Shown piece after piece: positions 1-5,008 of a stretch of 5,008 nt of DNA. The position numbers were made by a program, and so were the translations under genes. The first letter of the stretch is position 1; every line of letters begins with the position of its first letter. Location: the NCBI GenBank assembly GCA_030614645.1, contig JAUWTR010000170.1:1-5008 (forward strand), in the 5' to 3' direction. This DNA is from Candidatus Aminicenantota bacterium (lineage in GTDB: Bacteria > Acidobacteriota > Aminicenantia > Aminicenantales > Aminicenantaceae). Under the pieces are notes generated by a model. That model was given only the letters and a program-made list of their open reading frames with translations. It ran no database searches and was not told the origin of the DNA.

Positions 1-2
1 AT

Positions 3-545
3 TTCCTCTTAGTTAATAAGTTTGCATACAGCCATTCGCCCTTCCCTTTGGAAAGGAATATTCTTCCTACCAATAAAGTTACAAAAAATGATATAGTTGT
101 GTTTAAATACCCCAAGGACCTGACAAAGGATTTTGTCAAACGTGTGATAGCACTTGAGGGGGACAAGGTAGAGATTAAGGAGAAGCAAGTCTGGATAAAT
201 GACAATCCAATTATTGAGGATTTTAAAATGCATAATGACATCCAGATATATAAAAAAAATGGTTATTATCGTAATGACGATTACATCCGTGATAATTTTG
301 GGCCGGTTGTGGTCCCTTCCGGGCATTGTTTTGTTATGGGAGATAACCGGGATGATAGTTTAGACAGCCGTTATTGGGAATTCCTCCCTCTAAATTATAT
401 AAAAGGAAGGCCCTGGGTAATATATTTTTCTTATGCAGCTAAAAAAAATGCCTACCTAAAAACCAGCATTCGTGACCGATTAGCTAAACTTGTTCGCTTC
501 ATTCCAGAAGCTCGCTGGAAACGTATGCTGCAGGTGATTCATTAG
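3..545 (+). CDS. lepB: Signal peptidase I, 5'-truncated by the window edge
   Basis: Type I signal peptidase (family S26), the membrane serine protease that cleaves signal peptides from exported proteins on the outer face of the cytoplasmic membrane. A TTG at 48 could be read as a start, but the same frame is open to the left edge and encodes FLLVNKFAYS, the conserved box C, so the gene begins upstream and 180 residues are visible here. The general-base lysine is K46 in KRVIALEGD (box D, codon 138-140), and box E is GDNRDDSLDSR at residues 113-123 (339-371). The N-terminal membrane anchor and the nucleophilic serine of box B must lie before the window. The sequence after box E carries the family's GRPWVIYFSY strand and a basic tail ending RWKRMLQVIH. 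The frame is intact. The gene converges on the minus-strand gene with 10 bases between stop codons, and no intrinsic terminator is visible there. The family assignment is secure; the true start cannot be seen. Confidence 0.95.
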   Translation, partial: FLLVNKFAYSHSPFPLERNILPTNKVTKNDIVVFKYPKDLTKDFVKRVIALEGDKVEIKEKQVWINDNPIIEDFKMHNDIQIYKKNGYYRNDDYIRDNFGPVVVPSGHCFVMGDNRDDSLDSRYWEFLPLNYIKGRPWVIYFSYAAKKNAYLKTSIRDRLAKLVRFIPEARWKRMLQVIH

Positions 546-555
546 AAGAAACACC

Positions 556-2202
556 TCACTTTGGCAATTTTATCTCGTGTTCCTCATAGGAAGAAATGTA
601 TAGGATCGGTTCATTCTTAAATTCTTCGGCAAAAATTGAACTGTTAACAATCCCATCGATATCTTTTCCTACTGGTAAGCCCAAGTAGTGAAGTAGTGTT
701 GGAGCGATATCAATAAGTTTCATATCTTCGATATATTTTCCCTTGGTGATGTCTTTGCCGATAAAAAAAACGACACCGTCGGGAGCATTTTCATGATAGG
801 CTGATACTTCGGAATTTCCTAATATCCACTCTAGATATCTTTTCCAGAGGGGGAGAGCTTCGGTTCCATAAGGAGAAAATATAATAAGGAGTTCATCGTC
901 TTTTTTAGTGGCAAGGCATCTTCCGATGATCTCATCATAATACTGGTAATATCTTTCGATGACAGATCTGAATTTATTTATATCTTCCTGGTTTACTTCG
1001 CCGAAAAGTTCCGGGAAAGCATATTTATAGAAATATGTCTCTGCAATATTTAGGCCTGGAAGCAGAAAATAGAAAAGGCGTGGTTGTTTTTGCTCCTTTA
1101 GTAACATAGCTTCTGTTTCATATTGAACATCCAGACAGAAGGCCTTTTTAGCTAGTTTGAAAATATCATGGGTTTCAAAACGGAGGTCTTTATAAAAATG
1201 ATTGAATTTGGATTCAGCTTCTACTGTGGTTTTTATATGCAATTGTTGATACGGCCTGTCTATCCGGAGAGAGGGTGTTTTTTTGGCATCGAATATATCC
1301 CAAATGCTTTTGGAGAATGACTGTGGTGTGATATCTGATGATTTGAGCAGACCGGTCCTGGTCAATTGCCGGAAGAAAATATATCTCGGGGTTACCTGGA
1401 TTCGTTGTTTGAGATCTAATAGAGTATATTCGTTCCAAGACAACTTTCTGTGTTTGGCGGGAAGTTTTCCGGTATTAAATGAACTGTTGAGGATCAAAGG
1501 TTCATTAGGCGTTATACTTTTTAGTTTTCCCCAACTTCCTTCTTCCATAAGCCAGGAAAAATTTGGAAGTTTTTCTTCCGAAGTCAGGGGGATGATAAAA
1601 TCTAAGCTTAATCCTTCCATCCCGATTATGGTGACTTTTTTGTCAATTTCTTTAGTTTCAAGATTTGCGATTATATCTAATGTTTTAGGTAAGGGAAAGT
1701 TTGCTCTTTGGATAACTGCATATGTTATAGCTGCTGCGAAAAGGCAAAAATAAAGCAGAGCAAATAGCAATTTTCTTTTGTATTTGAAATATCCTACGCC
1801 TGCTAAAATTCCCAGGACAGACAAGAAAATTAGGGTGACAAACTGGGTTTTAAGCAGATTAATTGTTTCTGGAATGAAAAAGGAAAAAAAGAGATGATAA
1901 TTTCCCCGAAAGATAACAAGGAATAGCAGGGTCAGTATAGTGAAGCTAATAATGAGAAAGGCAGGTGATACTATGGCGATATTAATTTTTTTACTGGAGA
2001 AGTATTGAATGAAGAAAAAGATGAGTATTGACAAAAAAGTGATAAGCAGGCCGTAAACCATTGCAATAAAAAAGGCAAGCTGGATAAAGAAGGAGAGATT
2101 AAAAGTAAGGTTGATATTAAGATCAAGAACCAGAAGAGCAATCAGGAAGCCAAAAAAAATGCCGCTTATTAGAGAATTAATTAGGACTTTTAAGAATTTC
2201 AT
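556..2202 (-). CDS. Membrane-anchored alkaline phosphatase superfamily protein (type I phosphodiesterase-like), probable pseudoenzyme
   Basis: 548 residues. The N-terminal part holds about five membrane helices (roughly 8-26, 36-67, 73-97, 121-139, 145-165). Basic residues at the N-terminus, SSKK (69-72) and YKRK (141-144) put those ends inside, so the C-terminal domain (about 188-548) should face outward. That domain has the layout of the phosphodiesterase/nucleotide pyrophosphatase branch of the alkaline phosphatase fold: VTIIGMEG (190-197), LPNFSWLMEEG, the nucleophile region LNSSFNTGK (238-246), YFYKYAFPELF (390-400), IIFSPYG (440-446), YHENAPDG (469-476) and IDIAPTLLHYLGLP (497-510). Compared with active relatives, several metal ligands differ: Glu196 for Asp, Ser240 for Thr, Asn385 and Thr389 for Asp and His, and Pro444-Tyr445 for Asp-His. 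Only His470 is plainly kept. I infer a non-catalytic or altered role; the substrate is unknown. The ATG at 2202 lacks a good Shine-Dalgarno but begins a sensible membrane segment. The gene is convergent with lepB and divergent from recD2, so it is probably transcribed alone. Confidence 0.85.
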   Translation of the reverse strand: MKFLKVLINSLISGIFFGFLIALLVLDLNINLTFNLSFFIQLAFFIAMVYGLLITFLSILIFFFIQYFSSKKINIAIVSPAFLIISFTILTLLFLVIFRGNYHLFFSFFIPETINLLKTQFVTLIFLSVLGILAGVGYFKYKRKLLFALLYFCLFAAAITYAVIQRANFPLPKTLDIIANLETKEIDKKVTIIGMEGLSLDFIIPLTSEEKLPNFSWLMEEGSWGKLKSITPNEPLILNSSFNTGKLPAKHRKLSWNEYTLLDLKQRIQVTPRYIFFRQLTRTGLLKSSDITPQSFSKSIWDIFDAKKTPSLRIDRPYQQLHIKTTVEAESKFNHFYKDLRFETHDIFKLAKKAFCLDVQYETEAMLLKEQKQPRLFYFLLPGLNIAETYFYKYAFPELFGEVNQEDINKFRSVIERYYQYYDEIIGRCLATKKDDELLIIFSPYGTEALPLWKRYLEWILGNSEVSAYHENAPDGVVFFIGKDITKGKYIEDMKLIDIAPTLLHYLGLPVGKDIDGIVNSSIFAEEFKNEPILYISSYEEHEIKLPK

Positions 2203-2225
2203 TATTTTAATTAATGCCGATATAT

Positions 2226-2254
2226 ATAATATAAAGTAAAATGCAAATTGTAAA
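2226..2254 (-). promoter_or_regulatory. Candidate sigma70-type promoter for the phosphatase-fold gene
   Basis: Read on the minus strand, TTTACA (2254-2249) and TATTAT (2231-2226) are separated by exactly 17 bases; each matches five of six consensus positions. Transcription would start near 2219, giving a leader of about 17 bases before the ATG at 2202. That leader contains no Shine-Dalgarno. The surrounding DNA is very AT-rich, so a chance match is possible. Confidence 0.5.
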
Positions 2255-2272
2255 TTGTTTCATTGTCTCATT
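2254..2272 (-). repeat. Short AATGARAC-type intergenic repeat, copy 1
   Basis: On the minus strand this reads AATGAGACAATGAAACAAT, two successive 8-base units (AATGAGAC, AATGAAAC) plus AAT. It abuts the candidate -35 box of the phosphatase-fold gene. A 13-base part, ACAATGAAACAAT, recurs exactly on the plus strand at 4576-4588 in the next intergenic region. The function is unknown; in AT-rich DNA the match may be coincidence. Confidence 0.35.
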
Positions 2273-2337
2273 ACGTTTTAATTTTTCTATTCTCTGTTTT
2301 TCTCTTAACATTTTACGGCTTTCCCTTGCAATTTTTA

Positions 2338-2369
2338 TTGACCGGAGGGGATTTATTGCATAATATAAT
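2338..2369 (+). promoter_or_regulatory. Candidate promoter for recD2
   Basis: TTGACC (2338-2343) is a good -35 match. Downstream, CATAATATAAT offers overlapping -10 choices: CATAAT at 2359 (spacing 15), TAATAT at 2361 (spacing 17) or the perfect TATAAT at 2364 (spacing 20). Any of them would start transcription roughly between 2371 and 2376, almost on the recD2 GTG at 2376, which would leave little or no leader. If the real promoter is further upstream, GGAGGGG at 2344-2350 would be in the mRNA. The two readings exclude each other. Confidence 0.35.
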
Positions 2370-2379
2370 TTCAAAGTGA
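2344..2379 (+). promoter_or_regulatory. Shine-Dalgarno plus possible leader mini-ORF overlapping the recD2 start
   Basis: GGAGGGG (2344-2350) is the only strong ribosome-binding sequence ahead of recD2, but it lies 25 bases from the GTG, too far to serve it directly. Five bases after it, TTG at 2356 opens a seven-codon frame (LHNIISK) whose TGA (2377-2379) overlaps the recD2 GTG as GTGA. This is the classic geometry of translational coupling. The recD2 frame itself has a TAA at 2361-2363, so recD2 cannot start between that stop and 2376. Translation of the mini-ORF is inferred only from spacing. Confidence 0.35.
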
Positions 2380-4547
2380 AAAATCTGGCTGAAAGGGAAT
2401 ATCTAACCGGAACAATCGAATCTGTTGTTTTTTATAGTCCTGATACTGGATATACTGTATGTAAATTTTCGTTAGAGGATGGAAAAAGCTTTACAATTAT
2501 CGGGAATTTCCCTCCTCTTTCTCCAGGGGAGATGCTTAAAGTAAAAGGAAAATGGGAGATCAATCCCAGATGTGGGCAACAATTCCGGGTGGAAAGTTTT
2601 ATGCCTGTCCTGCCCTCTTCGGAGAAAGGCGTTGAAAAGTTTCTATCATCTGGCATGATTCACGGAATCGGGCCTGTACTTGCAAAACGGATAATCCGGA
2701 AATTCGGGCTGCAAATAATGGAAATTCTATCTCAAAACCCGGATGAATTAACAGCAGTAGAGGGGATTGGAAAGGCAAAACTTAGGGAAATAAAAAAATC
2801 TTGGACAGAGCATAAGGATATCCGGGAGTTGATAATATTTCTCCAGGAGCACAATGTATCTACTGCTTTAGCTACAAAAATATATAAACAATACGGGCAG
2901 AAATCCTTTCATATACTCAAGTCCAATCCTTATCAGATATGTCATGATATCTGGGGAATAGGTTTTATAACTGCTGACCAAATGGCTTTGAAATTGGGGA
3001 TAAGCGAAACTTCTCCGGAAAGAGCTAAGGCATTTATTTGTTATCTTTTGGAAAAAGATACAGAACAGGGGCATGTTTTTTCTCAGGGTAAAGAACTTGA
3101 AAAGACTTGCCGAAAAGAGCTGGAACTTAATGCTGAACAGTTCAGCTCAGCGCTTGAAGCACTTATCAAGAAAAAAATTGTTATTGTTAAAAAAATAGAA
3201 AAAGGCCAAGCTGTCTATTTGCCGTTTTTCTATCATGCTGAAGAAGAGGTGGCAAAGTCGATTGGAAAAATAATTTCTTTCCCAAAAATTGCTCCTGAAT
3301 TTGATATAGAAAAAGCTTTAATAACAACACAAGAAGATTCCAGTATCCGCTTTTCCTCCCAACAAAAACATGCAATTCGGGAATGCCTGCTTAATAATCT
3401 CCTTGTCATAACCGGTGGGCCGGGCACTGGGAAGACAACTATTGTCAAGGCGGTAGTAGATATTTTTCATGATTGGGGTCGGGAAATACTGTTGGCTGCG
3501 CCTACTGGACGGGCGGCTAAAAGGCTGTATGAAGCAACCGGCAAAGAGGCCAGAACATTACACCGAACCCTTGAGTATATGCCGAAATTATCAGGATTTC
3601 GCCGGGATGAAAAGCACCCGCTCCAAGGAGATGTTCTGCTCATTGATGAGTTTTCCATGGTAGACCTGCCGCTTATGTATTACCTTCTCAAAGCGGTCCC
3701 CAGAGGGATGAGTCTTATCCTGGTAGGAGATAAGGACCAGCTTCCTTCAGTAGGTCCTGGAACTCTTCTGCGTGATATTATCGCATCGGGAAGAGTTGAT
3801 ATTGTAACCCTGGATAAAATATTCCGCCAGAAAAAAGACAGCCTCATAGTCACCAATGCCCACCGCATCAATAGGGGTGACAAGATCATTAAGCCGGAAA
3901 AAGGCGACCGTAACTCTGACTTTTATTTCCTCTATCATAAAGATGAGCAAAAAGTCTTCGAGATAATTATGCAGCTCTGTTCAAACCGGATTCCCAAAAA
4001 ATTTAAGCTTGATCCTTTATCCTCCGAGATCCAGGTTATCAGCCCTATGTACAGGGGCCTAGTAGGAGTGGATAATCTTAATAGAAATCTTCAAGAGATT
4101 CTTAATCCCAGGCAGGATGGGCTGAAATTTGGTAATCGGAATATCCGGATCGGAGATAAGATGATGCAGGTCAGAAACAATTATGATAAAGAAATTTTTA
4201 ATGGTGATATCGGGAAGGTTATGGATATCGATAAGCAAGCATACAGGGTTACTGTTAATTTTGATGGAAGAAAGATTGACTATGCGCGGGAGGAGATAAA
4301 TGAATTGGTATTAGCATATGCAATCTCTGTGCACAAAGCTCAGGGAAGTGAGTACCAGGCAGTAGTATTACCTATGATGACACAGCACTATATTATGCTG
4401 CAGCGAAATTTGTTTTATACAGCCCTGTCCCGGGCCAGGCAATTGTGTTGTATAGTCGGTTCCTATAAAGCACTTCATATTGCTATTAATAACAATAAAC
4501 CGGTAAATAGAAACTGCTTGCTCCAGCAAAAGCTGGAGGCAATTTGA
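2376..4547 (+). CDS. recD2: RecD2-type ATP-dependent 5'-3' DNA helicase (RecD/TraA family)
   Basis: 723 residues, full length for the family. RecD2 is a superfamily 1B helicase that unwinds DNA 5' to 3' and acts in repair and replication-fork maintenance without RecB or RecC. Domains in order: N-terminal OB-like domain (about 8-78, beginning LTGTIESVVF); helix-hairpin-helix repeats at 94-111 (MIHGIGPVLAKRI), 125-143 (AVEGIGKAKL) and 184-209 (DIWGIGFITADQ); then the motor. Helicase motifs: Q-like SSQQKHAI (327-334), Walker A GGPGTGKT (347-354), Ia AAPTGRAAK (375-383), Walker B LLIDEFSMVD (421-430, Phe where Ala or Val is commoner), III VGDKDQLPSVGPG (450-462), IV KIFRQ (481-485), an SH3-like insert around 606-645, VHKAQGSEY (652-660) and VI YTALSRAR (681-688). 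All catalytic motifs are intact. GTG is taken as the start because TAA at 2361 closes the frame upstream and the conserved OB domain begins at residue 10. It diverges from the phosphatase-fold gene; the SH3 gene follows 61 bases on. Confidence 0.96.
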   Translation: MKNLAEREYLTGTIESVVFYSPDTGYTVCKFSLEDGKSFTIIGNFPPLSPGEMLKVKGKWEINPRCGQQFRVESFMPVLPSSEKGVEKFLSSGMIHGIGPVLAKRIIRKFGLQIMEILSQNPDELTAVEGIGKAKLREIKKSWTEHKDIRELIIFLQEHNVSTALATKIYKQYGQKSFHILKSNPYQICHDIWGIGFITADQMALKLGISETSPERAKAFICYLLEKDTEQGHVFSQGKELEKTCRKELELNAEQFSSALEALIKKKIVIVKKIEKGQAVYLPFFYHAEEEVAKSIGKIISFPKIAPEFDIEKALITTQEDSSIRFSSQQKHAIRECLLNNLLVITGGPGTGKTTIVKAVVDIFHDWGREILLAAPTGRAAKRLYEATGKEARTLHRTLEYMPKLSGFRRDEKHPLQGDVLLIDEFSMVDLPLMYYLLKAVPRGMSLILVGDKDQLPSVGPGTLLRDIIASGRVDIVTLDKIFRQKKDSLIVTNAHRINRGDKIIKPEKGDRNSDFYFLYHKDEQKVFEIIMQLCSNRIPKKFKLDPLSSEIQVISPMYRGLVGVDNLNRNLQEILNPRQDGLKFGNRNIRIGDKMMQVRNNYDKEIFNGDIGKVMDIDKQAYRVTVNFDGRKIDYAREEINELVLAYAISVHKAQGSEYQAVVLPMMTQHYIMLQRNLFYTALSRARQLCCIVGSYKALHIAINNNKPVNRNCLLQQKLEAI
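4518..4545 (+). terminator. Possible weak intrinsic terminator at the recD2 3' end
   Basis: Left arm TTGCTCCAGC (4518-4527), loop AAAA, right arm GCTGGAGGCAA (4532-4542). These pair as seven base pairs, a bulged G (4539), then three more. The stem lies inside the last codons of recD2 and ends just before the TGA (4545-4547). Only TTT follows directly, then TGATTATATTTG, so the U-tract is poor. It may be a weak terminator, a 3'-end stabilising hairpin, or simply coding sequence. Confidence 0.35.
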
Positions 4548-4575
4548 TTATATTTGTATGAACCTGATGATTTTA

Positions 4576-4588
4576 ACAATGAAACAAT
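4576..4588 (+). repeat. Short AATGARAC-type intergenic repeat, copy 2
   Basis: ACAATGAAACAAT is an exact 13-base match, in opposite orientation, to part of the element at 2254-2272. Here it continues as GATTTTTT and lies just ahead of the T8 tract and ribosome-binding site of the SH3 gene. Both copies lie between genes, upstream of the start of the gene they precede. No clear promoter hexamer pair is visible in this 61-base gap. Confidence 0.35.
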
Positions 4589-4598
4589 GATTTTTTTT

Positions 4599-4604
4599 GG
4601 AGGT
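4599..4604 (+). promoter_or_regulatory. Strong ribosome-binding site for the SH3-domain gene
   Basis: GGAGGT, four bases before the ATG at 4609, fixes that start. The site and the ATG sit between T8 (4591-4598) and A9 (4612-4620). These tracts could pair in the mRNA as an A-U-rich stem (4587-4598 with 4613-4624, 12 pairs including one G-U), which would leave the Shine-Dalgarno and AUG in a 14-base loop. Confidence 0.8.
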
Positions 4605-4608
4605 GTCA

Positions 4609-5008
4609 ATGAAAAAAAAATTATCTCTAAAACTGTTGTTATTGGGAGTGTTTGTGGTCTTTGTAGGAATAATCCTGGCTGAGAGCTTGATTATAAAGGT
4701 CAAAACTACAAGCCTGAAAAAAGAACCGGTTTTTTATTCTGATACAGTTGCTGTTCTTAACAACGGGGAACAGGTAGAAAAAATCGGCGAGCAGCAGGGA
4801 TGGTACAAAGTAAGGACTCAAAAAGGGCAGGAAGGATGGCTTCATTCCAGTGCGGTTCAGAAAAAAAAGTTTTCGCTTTTTGCAGTGAATAAACAGGTGA
4901 AATCCGCTGCTTCTGCAGAAGAGGTAGCACTTGCCGGCAAAGGGTTTAATAAGCAGGTCGAAGAAAAATACAAGGCAAAAAATCCTTCTGTCAATTTTAT
5001 CGCAGTGG
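4609..5008 (+). CDS. Exported protein with bacterial SH3 domain, 3'-truncated by the window edge
   Basis: 133 codons are visible and the frame is open to the window end. Residues 1-24 form a Sec signal peptide: MKKK, a long Leu/Val/Phe core, and a likely cut after ILA, before Glu25. There is no lipobox cysteine, so it is probably not a lipoprotein. Residues about 27-84 look like a bacterial SH3 (SH3b) domain: IIKVKTTSLKKEPVF, AVLNNGEQVEKIGEQQGWYKVRT, then GQEGWLHSSAVQ with the typical GW-(L/V)-H strand. Such domains usually bind cell-wall peptide or act as protein-interaction modules in the envelope. After a basic linker (KKKFS), residues 103-133 (EEVALAGKGFNKQVEEKYKA and on) start a second conserved-looking region that I cannot name. 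The start is supported by GGAGGT. It may be cotranscribed with recD2, but the 61-base gap and the hairpin at the recD2 end leave this open. The function is not determined. Confidence 0.85.
   Translation, partial: MKKKLSLKLLLLGVFVVFVGIILAESLIIKVKTTSLKKEPVFYSDTVAVLNNGEQVEKIGEQQGWYKVRTQKGQEGWLHSSAVQKKKFSLFAVNKQVKSAASAEEVALAGKGFNKQVEEKYKAKNPSVNFIAV

Noticed and set aside
9..326. 105-codon minus-strand reading frame opposite lepB
   Set aside because: It lies entirely over conserved signal peptidase coding sequence and resembles no family; it is an antisense shadow.
546..592. Shared terminator between the convergent lepB and phosphatase-fold genes
   Set aside because: The gap is 10 bases, and the only nearby dyad, TTCCT-cat-AGGAA (580-592), is five base pairs with no T-tract after it in either direction.
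1283..1753. 156-codon plus-strand reading frame inside the phosphatase-fold gene
   Set aside because: It is antisense to the nucleophile and first-motif region, whose family signatures on the minus strand are clear.
2263..2379. 38-codon hydrophobic frame from TTG 2263 ending in the same TGA that overlaps the recD2 GTG
   Set aside because: It has no ribosome site upstream, and its hydrophobic look follows from pyrimidine-rich intergenic DNA. The shorter TTG 2356 version has the Shine-Dalgarno, so only that one is retained as a hypothesis.
2376..4547. Conjugative relaxase-helicase (TraA) identity for the helicase gene
   Set aside because: There is no N-terminal relaxase domain; the OB-like domain, helix-hairpin-helix repeats and length match RecD2, and no mobilisation genes are nearby.
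4609..4690. Lipoprotein signal on the SH3-domain protein
   Set aside because: There is no cysteine at the end of the hydrophobic core; the cut site reads ILA before Glu, which fits ordinary signal peptidase I.

Overview
The window is ordinary bacterial chromosomal DNA. It is AT-rich and densely coded, with four protein genes and no tRNA, rRNA, CRISPR array or insertion sequence that I can see. The layout is: the 3' part of a signal peptidase I gene (lepB, +, running in from the left edge); a convergent gene on the minus strand for a membrane-anchored protein of the alkaline phosphatase superfamily; a 172-base divergent intergenic region with a candidate promoter in each direction; a complete recD2 helicase gene (+); and the 5' part of a gene for an exported bacterial-SH3-domain protein (+) running off the right edge.

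Organism: the signal peptidase is of the single-membrane-domain, GDNRDDSxDSR type found widely in bacteria. RecD2 (the helicase form that does not work inside RecBCD) is typical of lineages lacking RecBCD. The exported proteins use ordinary Sec-type signals. This fits an uncultured or less-studied anaerobic or environmental bacterium, but the sequence alone does not fix the phylum. The gene neighbours do not look like one pathway: protein export, an envelope protein of unknown role, DNA repair, and another envelope protein.

The most notable points are these. (1) The alkaline-phosphatase-fold protein has lost or changed most of its metal-ligand residues (Asp to Glu, Asp/His to Asn/Thr, Asp-His to Pro-Tyr) while keeping the fold signature and its frame, so it is probably a membrane-bound pseudoenzyme. 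(2) The GTG start of recD2 has no Shine-Dalgarno at normal distance. A strong GGAGGGG lies 25 bases upstream, correctly placed for a seven-codon leader ORF whose TGA overlaps the recD2 GTG, which suggests translational coupling; a near-leaderless transcript is the competing reading. (3) The ribosome-binding site and start codon of the SH3 gene lie exactly in the loop between complementary T8 and A9 tracts. (4) A short AATGARAC-type repeat occurs in both larger intergenic regions. No clearly new multi-gene system is visible.
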